Shown piece by piece: positions 11,101 to 28,789 of a stretch of DNA of 64,000 bases. The notes beneath the pieces were generated by a model. That model worked only from the letters and a program-made list of their open reading frames with translations, was not told the origin of the DNA and did no database searches. A program made the translations under genes and the position numbers. Source of the DNA: Euglena gracilis (Eukaryota > Euglenida > Euglenophyceae > Euglenales); the NCBI GenBank assembly GCA_039621445.1, contig CP154956.1, positions 80,844,474-80,908,473 on the forward strand, given 5' to 3'. Positions within the stretch are counted from its first letter, which is position 1, and each line of letters begins with the position of its first letter.

Positions 11101-13084
11101 AGCCCAGGGTGGACAGGGCCCACTGGCTACGTGACCATGGACCTGCTGAAGTCCTTCTTGCCCCCGCCCAGTGCTGACAACCTCATTCTTGTGTGCGGGC
11201 CAGCAGGTACGGTAACCGTGCCGGCTGATTGTTGGCGGGGGGTTTTCAAAGTTTATATTTTTTCTCTCAACCTTACCAACGTAAGCACACTGGTTTCTTT
11301 TGCCACATTCGTGGTGGGCCCTGTATGGGTTCTCCTTCCCCACGGTAGTTGTGTCCTCTGCTTCATCGCCCCAGGGCTGACCAATGCTGTATGTGGCGAT
11401 CAGGACGCAGGAGGGGAAGGTATTTCTATGTCCTCTTTTATTTTCCTCATCTATGTCCTTCCGATGATGGATTTGATTTTTTTCTGTGGAAATTTTTTTA
11501 TTGCCGAGGAAGTCCTTTCTTTTTAGGATCCTCACTTGCAACCCAAGAAATGGTCAAATTCTTTCTTCCAATGCGTTGTGTTGGCAAGTTTGTGCATCTT
11601 CGACAATGGAGCCATTTTGTCAGGGCTTGGCACCTGGCACCCAGCACCCAGTCAAAATTGGTTGATTGCCCATATGTCTCTGCTTCGATGCCTCCCCTGT
11701 TGGAGAGTCCCACTCTGCCATTTCCGGCCGCCTCGGGATCAAAACAGTTGATTTTTTTCAGAATACTTCAAAAACGAAGGGGAGTGGAAGAAATTGTTTG
11801 GAGACCTGCAATGAAACCCTTGCAATGCCATATTCTCAACGTTGTTTTAATTAAAACCTATTTCCTCATCCCAACGCCTGTCATCAGTTTCTACTGATGG
11901 AAACAGATTTCAGCTAGAATCTGTTTACTACTGTTGATTTTCAAGGCTGCGCTAATTTACGACAACTGATTTCCAAGACAGGCGCCCGTTTACTACTATC
12001 AATTTCCAATACGGCGCCTGTTGCCAGTCAAATCTGGGCAGGGGTCAGATGCGCAGATGCACAGGCATAGTGGATGGTTCGCCGACCCCATGCACACAGC
12101 AACTCGGGGATGCAATTGAAATGAGGAAGATTCTTTCAGTTCAATGTTTCACAGAAAGACTGTCAGATTCAGCGGAGGCGCCTGGCCATGCGGGCTGCTC
12201 ACTTCGCTTGCTTGGCCTGGCGCCCCCACTGAATCTGGTAGTCGTTTGTTGTATTTTTTATTTTAATTAATTTTGTGTGTAACTCCACAGGTCGCCCGAG
12301 AAATAGCCAGATTATGGCTCAGAAGTTCCACAGGTTTTCAAATCTGCTGTTTTTTGTCTGCCATGTTTGGCAGGTTTTGGTTCAAAAATGAGATTGTTTC
12401 AAGTATCTCGAAAAAATGCTGGGAAATAAAAGGAAATTACCGCAGACCTCAATCGAAGTCCTGGGACCCTCTATTCTTTGGACATGCCACTATGGCTGCG
12501 AGCTTGGCCTCATGCTGACACTATGGGGGGGCTGGGGTCGACTGGGGGGGATGGGACTAAGGGCTGGAAGGGGGGGGCAGGGGCAAATTTGATGCCTATT
12601 TGACGTTGATGCCCAGGAGCTTTTCCAAAATATACTGTTTTGGCAAAATTGAGCGCCATTTTCAGAGAAAACTCCTGAGCTTCCTCCGGCTCAACCACCT
12701 GCTTTCTCTGATTTGATTATCTTCAAAGGTCTGTGGCACAGGGAGTATGTTGTTTGGGTGGCCGAAGTCCCTGGGAGGGTGTATCATTGGTGAGATACAT
12801 CATTTGGAGGGTGGTCAGTTGGGTGGTGACCTGTCTTGAGCCTATCGAGTGAAAGTCAGACCAGAACTGTCTTGGTAAACAGACACCTTTGGGGATAAAC
12901 AAAATTGTGTTGTGTTTGGCGTTGGTAAGTTTCTGGTGCTGTGCAGCTTTTGGCAGGTGGTGTGAGAACTTCCATCTGAAAACACATCCTTGCCCATGAG
13001 ACCCCACCGCCCACATCCCCAGGTTACCTCCAGCACTTGGGCTATCGGCCGCAGAACATCTTTCGCTTCGACGCCCGGGCCTGA
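8173..13084 (+). CDS. NADH-cytochrome b5 reductase family flavoprotein
   Basis: Exons: 8173-8345 (ATG at 8187; FKATLVDTQVISPTTRWLRF, the start of the FAD domain), 9606-9769 (FFDILVKKNDQG, then GLVAGGTG), 10156-10289 (VTPFFQLLREGL..), 11059-11206 (LDVVYVVEKGSPGW, then LILVCGPAG), 11375-11419 and 13023-13084 (YLQHLGYRPQNIFRFDARA, TGA at 13082). The GGTGVTP and CGPAG motifs are the NADH-binding signatures, and the C-terminal GY..NIFRF matches GY...V..F of CYB5R. The family moves electrons from NADH through FAD to cytochrome b5 and similar acceptors, usually on ER or mitochondrial outer membranes. Phases match from 9606 to the stop. The exon with the FAD motif RPYTP, expected between 8346 and 9605, was not found. 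The intron after 10289 is GC-AG. The 5' end may be incomplete. Confidence 0.82.
9442..9533 (+). mobile_element. 92-bp element with GACTGGGCGT tandem repeats
   Basis: It begins CAAGCACCCATG and ends CCACAGGAGCTTG, imperfect inverted ends, around tandem copies of GTGACTGGGC. Flanks ACTGTAAC and ACTGCAGC match at 6 of 8 bases, suggesting an aged 8-bp target duplication. Related copies or halves lie near 24876-25030, 28790-28881, 29856-29910 and 30310-30402. Confidence 0.55.
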
Positions 13085-15477
13085 CCGCTGAACACTGCAC
13101 TCCCCTCTCTCTGTCGTCCATTCTGCAGGGCTGTTCCGTCTGGCCCTCATGGTTTCTGTTGAGATGTCAACGCTGCTCCCCCCCTCCTCTCTGCTTGTCT
13201 ACCAAAGCTGGTCGCTGCTGCTCGACGCTTGTCTCCCCGAGGCGTTCATCACTGGTGACGTTGCTTACTCCGTGTCAGCAACAGGTTGAATTTTAAGGCG
13301 GTGCCGACCCCACCCCGGGGGGGGGGGGTAGGGCACATGGCCAAGAACGCCTGGGCATTCGGCCAAGGCACTTCCGGCGCCGAAGGTGCCAAAAGCCCAG
13401 AAAATGCCATTTTGGGCACTTTTTGGCCCACGACCAGGCGGGCATCGCCCCCCTGGGGGGGGTACTGCCTGCCTGCCCAGGCACTCCAGGGCACTCCGAG
13501 ACCTCCCTCCTCCTAGTCAATTTCAGCCTGGTCAGCAATACTTTAAACTCCCGACGACTGTATTTTTTCCCTATTAGTTTTCTTTGCAACAAACTCCCCT
13601 AATAATCGGCCTGGCTATGAAATATAACCCCCCAAAATCAGACCCCAAAATTAGACCCCCCCTGCTGATTTTTATAAAAAAACAAGGCCCCCCCCCCAAA
13701 TAATGAGACCCCCCCTCGGGGAAAAATACAAAATAGACCCCCTAAAACTGTGAAATGCCCCCAAATGTGTGATTTTTGACTCTTTTTGGTTTTCCCCCAT
13801 GTTTGTGTGTGTCAAAATTGGCATTTTTTGAGACAAGTTTGCTCATTGCCAAAAATCGCCCTTTTTTATTTGACCTATTTTTGGATCTTCCTACGGGAAG
13901 ATTTTCTTCGGCTGAGTTTTTCAGCAAGAATCCAAAAAATCGACCCCCAAAAATAAAACTACCCTTGGGATTTTCAGCAACGGACCCAAAAAGTAGACTC
14001 GAGGTCTTTTATTTTTTGGGGGGGATGTTGGTTCTATTTCAGCAAAAAATTACTGGATACGCCCTCTCCGCAGAGGCTGAGGTTGGAGATTGGCAGGCAG
14101 CCGAAATTTATTCAGCTGTGCGGACTCGGCCCCATACCTCTGCCCCCCCCCCCCTGCCCCATACAAGATGACCCAGGCCCATTCAAATGGGACCGGTCCC
14201 CCGATTCCAGGGGTCCACCCCATAATTATTCCGACGTTGGGCGTCTGATGTCAGGGTTCGAGTTAAGGTTCTGGTGAAAATTGAAAACGGAACTGAAAAA
14301 TGGAAATTGGGATTGTGTTAGAGTTACGGGTGAAGTTTCCGGCCTAAATTCGTTCCAAAGAACCCCAGCAACTCCTAATCCTAACCCTGCTCCTATGATA
14401 AACCGAAATCTATACCAAAATTGTGCTAAAATGGCAAATTGAGAGACCCTCAGAAGCGCCCCATACCACCCGGACCGGGGGGGGGGGGGCAGGGTGGCTA
14501 AGCACGAAACCACCAAAGATATCACCTTTTCTTTCCCTGCCGTGATTGAAGACTTAATGACCCATAAAGCTTGGGAAGCAAAAATCATAATTCTGGTGTT
14601 CATTTTACTTCTCTGACATCACTTACCTGATTTTTTCAAAATCTGTGTCATTAAGGGAAGAATGGCGACCTGAATGAATCAGTTGTGTGTCTGCTCATAT
14701 CCAACTTATAGCACTCACCAATGAAACATTTTTTTTTCCTTCATTCATAAGGCTTTTGCACAGAAAGCATTTCGAAATTGCAGGTGAAAATCACAATTTT
14801 CGACGGGGGGGTCCAGAAGTTGGAGATCTATGTCGTTGGTCGTGCCTCCAAATCTGGCCAATGGTCCACTGTGAATGAAGCTTTGGAGGGCTCGGTCCCA
14901 CCTATTCTCCATATTTAACAACCATTTGACAGCCACCGTTTTTTTTTTGGAACCTAACACTATAGGTTCGAAAGTCAGCTAGATGGAAAAGAGTTCAGTG
15001 CCCTCTCACATCCCCACCAGCTAGAGCGGGACCACTAACCCCAGCCCAGGAGTACCCACACCGTCCCTGTTCAGCCTTTGCCACGGCTCCCAACCTTTTG
15101 CAAAGTTCATAAGCGATGTTTGGTTCGCTCCATTCGGGAAAGGGCCAAAAGCGCCGAAGAATTCTCACAATGTTGTCCCCTAGAGCCCCCGAACGCCCTG
15201 ACTTTTTTTTTATTACCTATAATAGTTTGCTTGTTTTAGAGCCCCCCCGAAACGCCCTTGCTTCGATGTGAAACCCAAGTGGTTTGCTTGCGCGTTTTAT
15301 CACTTGCTTTCTTATGTCTTTTTGTTATGCCGGAATGCGGTTTTGATTCTCGATCTTTTTTTTGCACTTCGAAGCAGCAGCCCCCAATTTATGTCCGAAT
15401 TTGTGTCCGGAGGGAAAGAAAAAATTTCGGCCCGGTCCCTCTGCCCCGGCCCCTCGCCAGCCCCGGCCCTCCCCCGC
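13085..15477. other. Intergenic stretch between reductase and Mpv17-like genes
   Basis: No exon seen. It holds a hAT-like MITE (13282-13530), a block of AAAATAGACCCCC/AAAATCGACCCCC repeats (13620-14020) and further C-runs. The leader of the next gene must lie in the last part. Confidence 0.4.
13282..13530 (+). mobile_element. hAT-like MITE, 249 bp, perfect 8-bp duplication
   Basis: The ends CAGGTTGAATTTTAAGG and TCAATTTCAGCCTG are imperfect inverted repeats. They are flanked by GTCAGCAA at 13274-13281 and again at 13531-13538. The interior has CCCCGGGGGGG runs, the palindrome-like TTCCGGCGCCGAAGG, and no coding potential. An 8-bp duplication and CAGG-type ends are hAT features. A related copy lies at 39363-39578. 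Confidence 0.75.
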
Positions 15478-22631
<7,154 letters not shown>

Positions 22632-22648
22632 GGGTCGTGGCCTGCGAG

Positions 22649-22932
22649 CAGGGTTTTTTTTTTTAGCCTTGGAGCCCGGGGGGGGGGGTGGGGGGGGTTG
22701 TTCTGGCCGAACCTCCCCCCCCCTAGGGGGGGGGGGTCCCCCCAGAAGGGTGGGATATGCTTTTCGGCGCCAAAGGCGCCGAAAATTTTTGAAAAAGGTG
22801 CCATTTTTTATAGCATTTTTCGTGATTTTTGGCCATTTTTGGGGAAAATTGAGTGGGTCCCCCAGGACCCCCCGGGGGGGGGGGGCAGGGGGTGGGTGGG
22901 TGGGGGGACCCCCTCAGTCTCATAAACCCCTG
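22649..22932 (+). mobile_element. hAT-like MITE, 284 bp, perfect 8-bp duplication, in the Mpv17 3' UTR
   Basis: Starts CAGGGTTTTTTTTTTTTAG and ends CATAAACCCCTG. CCTGCGAG is duplicated at 22641-22648 and 22933-22940. It begins 17 bases after the Mpv17 stop, so it very probably lies in the transcript's 3' UTR. It contains the palindrome TTTTCGGCGCCAAAGGCGCC followed by GAAAATTTTT. Confidence 0.8.
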
Positions 22933-22940
22933 CCTGCGAG

Positions 22941-25218
22941 GGGTGGGCCGTGGTGCAGCAGCACCTGCCCCCCGCCCTGTGATATACCTCCACACCAGAC
23001 GCCTGGCGTCTTAGGTTTCCCCTCCCCCTGGCCCTCGGACCCCTTCCCTTCCTCCCCATTCCTGAAGAACCCCATTCCCTTCGGCAGGAGACCCCGCCTC
23101 CCTCCGCTGTTTTTTCAGCCGTCTGCAAGTGGCACTGCAGCAATCGCTTGCATTGCTACTCCCCAATGTCCAACTGCTTGGCATTCAAAAATGATACGGA
23201 TTTTTTCCATTTTGGCAGCCCACTAGAGGGGTAACATAATGGGCTGGGGAGACGAGGCACATGCCAAACTGACTCTGATGGGATGCCTGCACTGGTCCAG
23301 TGACCCAACTGTTTTATCATGCAAGAACATTGCTGTTGCGTGGGAGGTTTAGCTGTGCCCCCATTGAGAATCCCATCCCATAAGGGCACAAGGGTACTGA
23401 CGGTAGATGAAGCAACTTTGTCCAAGCGTCAAACATCACCTGGGGTTGCAGGCATCTCTCAGGGCGAACAAGGTTGGTTTTTAGGTTTTGGATACCCCCC
23501 GCTGTTTTTGCCCACCTTTAAATATATTTTGCCTTCCGCTGAAGGTTTGTTGAAGGTTTAGTCCTTGAGGGATATTGAAGAATCTTGGAGGGTGAGAATT
23601 CACCAACTCTTTGATTTATCAACCCCGAGGCTGTGTGTGGCTAATTTCAGGGTTTTCCATTGCCATGGTAACCAACAGAAACGTTGGAAATTCCTGATGC
23701 AAAAAAAATCCAGAAATCCACTGCCCAAAATTAGAGCCGGAATTTACCACCAAAATTTCAACAGTTTGCCATCCATGTTCATCTCTGCATCCATGACGTT
23801 TTATCCCCTAAAATGACATGTGGAGTAAATAGGTTCAGTGGCGAACTAACTTAGGATTCAGAGTTGAATTTTGGTTCAAGTATCGAAGCCCAAAGCGAGG
23901 TCTCACATCAGGCGGTGGTTGAGCTCTTATCTTTTTAGAGAAAAGTCGATTGCACATCGGAAGCAAAAAAAAGCTTTTCAAAATAACTAAAAAATGAACA
24001 TCATTTCCAAAATTGGTCCAATTTTGGGTTGCCAGAAATTTCCTTTTGCTCCCAGTCATTTTTGGAATAATCATTTTGAAATTTTGAAAATTCTGGAAAA
24101 GTGATTTTTGATGCCCCCAAAAAAGGCCCAAATTGATGAAAAGGGCCCCAATGAATGGCTGGGCTTGCAGGACAGTATTCTCCCACAAGGATCAAAAGGT
24201 CTTGTGGGAGAACATACAGGCTGTGGGGCAGAGATTTTTAAAGTTTTGTGACCCAGGGGGAGGGGGTGGCCCCCCTGGGGGGGTTGGGCTGAGTGGATAC
24301 CCCGCCTCCCGGGGGGTTTTCCTTGATTTTTGGTGCGACGCACCCAAAAATTTTTGGACTCCAAAATTACCAATCGAAAGTCCTTCTGAACCCCCTCCCT
24401 CCGGCGGCACCCCATGGGGTGGGTGGGTGGGTCCGGACCCCCCTTCCTCCTCGGGTCCTAAAAAAACCTCTGTTGCGGGGATATTTGATCGGGAACCCGT
24501 ATCGAACAGCATTTTGTTTTTCCTCCAACCTCACTTGAAGTTGAGGAAAGTCACCACATGAAGGCTTCAAGGCCTGCACTGCCAGTGCCCTGCACCTTTA
24601 TGGTGGAAGGCCAACATTCATCCATATCTTGGACTCGAACGTTTTTTAGGCCATTTGGGGGTCAAAATTCACTTTTCTCCTGAATCTCGAAAACGATGGG
24701 GACTTGGCAACCTGCAAACAAAGACCAATTTTCAGTCCGGCATAGATGTTGGGCCAATTTTTTTTTGCAAATGCCCACCCAATTGGACTTCTCTTCAAGA
24801 AACGGGGAAAAATGAAAGAATAGAGAAAGAGAGAGTCTGTTCCCCCAAGGGTGGTGCAAACATAGGGGGGGGCAAGCAACCATGAAATGACTGGGCGTGA
24901 TTGGTGTGACTGGGCGTGACAGGGCATGACTGGCGTGACTGGGCCTGGGCATGACTGGCTCTGAGGACCCCTATAGGTGGTTCTGTGTTTGAGCGTGACT
25001 GGGTGTGACTGGGCTTGACTCGGCGCGATTGACTATTTAGCCATTTTTTTTTGCCATTTTGACCCCTTTTGACCTCTTTGGACACTTTAAGCCATATTGG
25101 GCCACTTTTGGCTGCTTTTGCTAACTTCTGACCATTTTTGCCCTTTTTTGCCAACTTTTACCCACTTTGAGGCCATTTTTGGCCAAAAATGGCCAAGAAT
25201 GGCCAAAATGCCACCAAA
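22941..25218. other. Gene-poor stretch downstream of the Mpv17-like gene
   Basis: It holds one MITE (24229-24472) and a GTGACTGGGC minisatellite stretch (24876-25030). One possible tiny exon, 23452-23472 (GTTGCAG acceptor, AAG/GTTGGT donor), is too short to support. Nothing else is recognised. Confidence 0.35.
24229..24472 (+). mobile_element. hAT-like MITE, 244 bp
   Basis: Starts CAGAGATTTTTAAAG and ends CCTAAAAAAACCTCTG, inverted ends. The flanks CTGTGGGG and TTGCGGGG match at 6 of 8 bases. The interior has GACCCAGGGGG, GGTGCGACGCACC and AAAATTTTT, the usual plan of the family. Confidence 0.62.
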
Positions 25219-25527
25219 CTTAGGCGGCGCAAATTGCCCAAATTTTTTTCCAATTTCTGTGCGTTTGAGGTGCGCGGGTTTCCGCTTACGATACCCCACT
25301 GTTTTGTGCTCAAAATTTTGAGAGGGTGACGCCAGTACGAAAATTTGGGTCGTTTTGGGTCCATTTTGAGCATTTTGACAAAGTGGCGATTTTGAAAAAT
25401 TATGGTCGTTTTAGGGGGGGTTCTGGGAAACACCCCCCTGGAACGCCCTGAAATTTTGGAAAACAGAAAACAGCCGGAGAACACCTGGCCTCCGGAGCCC
25501 CAGTTGTCTGGCGATGTTGCTGGACCC

Positions 25528-25965
25528 CAGGGTTCGATATAAGGAGGGCGTACATGGTTTAGGTGGGGGGGTGTCCCCCCCCCCCCCCCCCCCTCCTGGC
25601 CCGCAAGGGGGGGTCCGGACCCCCCCCCCCCCACCTGCAAGGGGGGTCCGGACCGACCCTCGGGGGGTACCCGGGACACTCCCCCAAAAAGGGTCAATTT
25701 TTTCCTCCGGCGCTTTGCGCCGAAAATTTTTTGCATTTTTGGCCAATTTTTGCCCAAAAAGTGACCAAAATGGCACTTTTGGTCGTTTTGGGGGGGTCAA
25801 AATTTTTGGGCCCGGCGCTTTGCGCCGGGCCGAAAATCGGTCACCCTGACCGCGCCACTGTTTAGGTGGGGGGGGGGCGGGGTCCCCCCACCCCCCCCCC
25901 CCTTCCTGGCTCGCAGGGGGGGGCCGGACCACCCCCCCCCCCTCCTCTCCTTATATCGAACCCTG
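25528..25965 (+). mobile_element. hAT-like MITE, 438 bp, nested, perfect 8-bp duplication
   Basis: CAGGGTTCGATATAAGGAG at the left is repeated inverted at the right (CTCCTTATATCGAACCCTG). CTGGACCC is duplicated at 25520-25527 and 25966-25973. The interior is a near tandem duplication: two GTTTAGGTGGGGGGG blocks and two GCGCTTTGCGCCG palindromes. A one-ended relative (CAGGGGTCGATATAAGGAG) is at 50091. Confidence 0.82.
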
Positions 25966-26006
25966 CTGGACCCCCCCTCTGGAGGGGGGGTGACATGGTG
26001 TTGCAG

Positions 26007-27746
26007 GTGAAGAAGAGGCAACCGCGCATTTTTGAACATCTCGTGAGTCCCGAGGTCCAGTGATGGGGGAGGTGAACACACAACACTGCCCAAAAGATGC
26101 TGTAGTTTCTTGGAAGGGATGTTTTAGGCGGTAAACCGCGCAAAACTTGTTTTAATGAAGAGGAGATGCTACCCTCACAGAGGAGACTGGACTGGTAATA
26201 AAAGTAAAAATGAGGTTAGGTGGTTTACCGCGTAAAGAAGGAATGATTCCTCAGGCGGAAACCCGCGCAGAAGGGTTTGAGAAGTAGAACAGTTCGTGTT
26301 TGTGGATGACACGTGGGAGCAGGAAGTGGGAACGTGCTGGAACCTCTTGAAGTCGGTCATTACGTGAAGTTGTTAATGAACAAGTTTGGGGAGAGGGAGG
26401 GGATTTTGAAACGTTATTAGTGGGCGGTTATCCGCCTACTCCGCTTTTACTTTGCGCGGGTTTCCGCGCAGATGTGGTTTGGGCGGAAACCTGCATGGAG
26501 CTTGTTGCTGTCGCGATGGGTTGTGTTTGTGATGCTTTGGTGTCCCGAAGTGTCTGTGTCGGTGGTCGTTGTCGGCGGCACGATGTTTGAAAGTTGGGCG
26601 ACACAGGTTGAAAGGGAGCTGTGGCTGCTGCGCCGGGACAGCGAGCACCCGAGCAGGCGGAAACCCGCCTGGCATTTGAGCAGGAGGTGGACACCCTCCT
26701 CTCCAGTGAGGAGGCGGTAATGTTCCCCCTGGCTAGCGGTGAAGGGGTCGTCTGCAGGGACAGCAGTGGAACGCATGTGTCAGTTGCCAGGCTGGGTGAG
26801 CTGCGGTAGAGGTGATACTTTGTTACTGTCCCGAAAAGCAGTCAAAAACCTGAGGTTGATTTTTCAGGAGGAACAAAAGCACCTCTGAGAGCCCTCCTCC
26901 TGGAACCCAACGGTTTTGGTGGCCCAAAATCAGGGTTTGGGGAAGGCTGACGAAGAAGTGATTCAAGATATGGACAGAGAAACGCCTGTTTCAGAAGCTG
27001 GTGGCAACAATCAAAAAATTTTGGGGGTTTTCGAAAGGAGTCCTCCAAGTTCTGAAAAAATCAAGGCCTTTTTAATTGTTTTTTGAAAGAGTTTTGCAGC
27101 ATTTTTCCTTTGAAAAGCCGCAGTTGTTGCTGAAATTCAGACAAAATGCCCAAACCACCTCTTTTTTTCTGGCTCTTCTTCCTTCGGGGTCGGAACATGC
27201 CTCTGGAGGAGGCAACGGTGGTCTCCACCGTCAGAAGTCGTGTGGAAGGGGGGTAAACCAGAAGGTTGTCTGTTCTCAACCAAGGCCGGGTCGATGTTTG
27301 ACCCAATGCCTTTGGCTTCCATCCATGTAACCACCCTCAGCACAAGTGTGTCCGGTTTTTTTGACCACCCCTGCTCTGAGTGCCCAGGTTTAAGGGCTGG
27401 TCGTCTCTCCTCGTTCGGTCAAACCCTGCTGGTGCAATCTCCTCTCCCTGGTTTCCATAAACCTCCACCCCTCAAACTCACCACAACATGCCAGACACCA
27501 TTCAGTTGCAAACTGCCTGGCAACCTGGCAACAAAGTCTGTCGTCCGTGTCCTTTGCAAAGATTCACCCCTGTGACTGGTGTCACAAGTAGGGTTGCAAA
27601 ATTTTGCAAACAAACCAGGAGGCTTCATTTCTAAGGTGGTTTCCATCTTCCACCCCCATCCCATCGTCCACAAATGCTTTGCTTTTTCTGCCCTCCCTCA
27701 ACCTGGCCAGGCGGCTTCCCGCCTGACTTCTCTGACCTCACAGCTG
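26007..27746 (+). other. Candidate small exons inside the 25.2-28.3 kb transposon
   Basis: Three phase-0 blocks have good splice sites: 26007-26042 (VKKRQPRIFEHL, donor GTGAGT), 26657-26716 (AETRLAFEQEVDTLLSSEEA, donor GTAATG) and 27711-27746 (AASRLTSLTSQL, donor GTATGC). The last two begin inside copies of the element's own GCGG..CCGCCTG palindrome, right at the AG acceptor. They may be exons of a transposon gene, exons captured by the element, or chance; they are unlikely to be ordinary host exons. Confidence 0.25.
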
Positions 27747-28115
27747 GTATGCCCCCCCCCCCCATGCCTCCTACCCATCATCAACTGTTTGTGTTATTGT
27801 TACGCGGTAATCCGCGTACCATGCGTTGCTTTCAGTTTTAGGCGGTAATCCGCGCACAAGTTCATTCTACGCGGATATCCGCCTAAACATTTAACTCCGT
27901 TGTCTGTCACCTCTTGTTTCGTTTTACGCGTTTATCCGCACACACTTGCAATATTCATTCGTTTCTGAAATACCGTTATTAACATAAACCATGAAGACAC
28001 AGCCCCATGTCACACCCATTCAAAGTCAGTGTTTTCTACCCATTTCAACAGCTCCAGTACACCCCCAACTCACACAATTCACACACAATTGTAAATCTTT
28101 TAAGCGGAAAACCGC
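26120..28115 (+). repeat. Reiterated GCGG-AAA-CCGC palindromes
   Basis: Examples: AGGCGGTAAACCGCGCAAAA (26127), AGGCGGAAACCCGCGCAGAA (26254), GGGCGGTTATCCGCCTAC (26421), GCGCGGGTTTCCGCGCAG (26454), AGGCGGAAACCCGCCTGG (26655), ACGCGGTAATCCGCGTAC (27802), AGGCGGTAATCCGCGCAC (27840), ACGCGGATATCCGCCTAA (27869), AAGCGGAAAACCGCACAA (28101). Arms vary while pairing is kept. They occur only within the transposon. Confidence 0.8.
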
Positions 28116-28369
28116 ACAAAACCAATTTCGGAAAATTTTGGCCCAAAGCTGCCACACACCCCTCTCAGCCCAAAATTTTATGCCCTTTTAGGGGGGTTTT
28201 AAAACAGCCCAAAAACGTCAAAAAACACAAAAATCGGTTGGGCAATTCGTGCCGCCTAAGCCAAATGGCAAAAAAACCCCACTTTTTGCTGCTTTTGATT
28301 GTTTTTGGCCTTTTTTTTAAAAAAAAAACACAACTAATTCTACCCATTTTCGACAATTTTTTTTCCCGC

Positions 28370-28775
28370 AGCTTTTGACCACCTGTGGACCATTTTTTGG
28401 TCACTTTTGACCACGGTTTTACCTATTTTTTTTGAAGCAGCAAAAAGTGCCCAAAAGCAGTCAAAAGCAGCAAAAGTGACCGAAAGCAGTGAAAAGCAGC
28501 AAAAAAGTGGACAAGAGCAGTTGAAAGCAGCAAACAAGTGCCAAAAGCTGTCAAAAGCAGCAAAAAGTGGCCTCAAAGTGGCCAAAGAGCAGTAGCCTAC
28601 AGTGGGTAAAAGTGGCAAAGGTGGGCAAAAGTGGGCAAAGAAATCCAAAAGTGGCCAAAAGCAACCCAAAAGAAACCAAAAGTGACCAAAAAGGCATTAA
28701 AAGCAGCTAACAGTGGACAAAAACAGCCAATGGCAGCCAGAGGAGGGCAAAGGTGGCAAAAAACCTATATGTTAA
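28370..28775 (+). repeat. Degenerate CAAAAGCAG / CAAAAGTGG tandem repeat
   Basis: About 400 bp of 8-12 bp units of the kind CAAAAGCAG and CAAAAGTGG. Related TTTTGGCCA-type repeats are at 25030-25200, 29165-29280 and 30120-30290. Low complexity, no coding meaning. Confidence 0.8.
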
Positions 28776-28789
28776 AGTTGGGATGACTG

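Larger units (their letters stand above)
25219..28260 (+). mobile_element. 3042-bp DNA transposon with CTTAGGCGGC ends and 5-bp duplication
   Basis: The left end CTTAGGCGGCGCAAATTGCC and the right end, read on the other strand, CTTAGGCGGCACGAATTGCC form an inverted repeat. CCAAA is present at 25214-25218 and again at 28261-28265. Inside, from 26120 to 28115, a GCGG-(A/T-rich)-CCGC palindrome recurs about a dozen times. A hAT-like MITE is nested at 25528-25965. No full transposase frame is visible, so it is probably non-autonomous or has its gene split by introns. A second element with the same ends is at 39831-42809. Confidence 0.78.

Noticed and set aside
26120-28115. CRISPR array (regularly repeated palindromes)
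   Set aside because: Spacing is irregular, arms vary, the repeats occur in both orientations, and the genome is eukaryotic. They fit transposon subterminal repeats.
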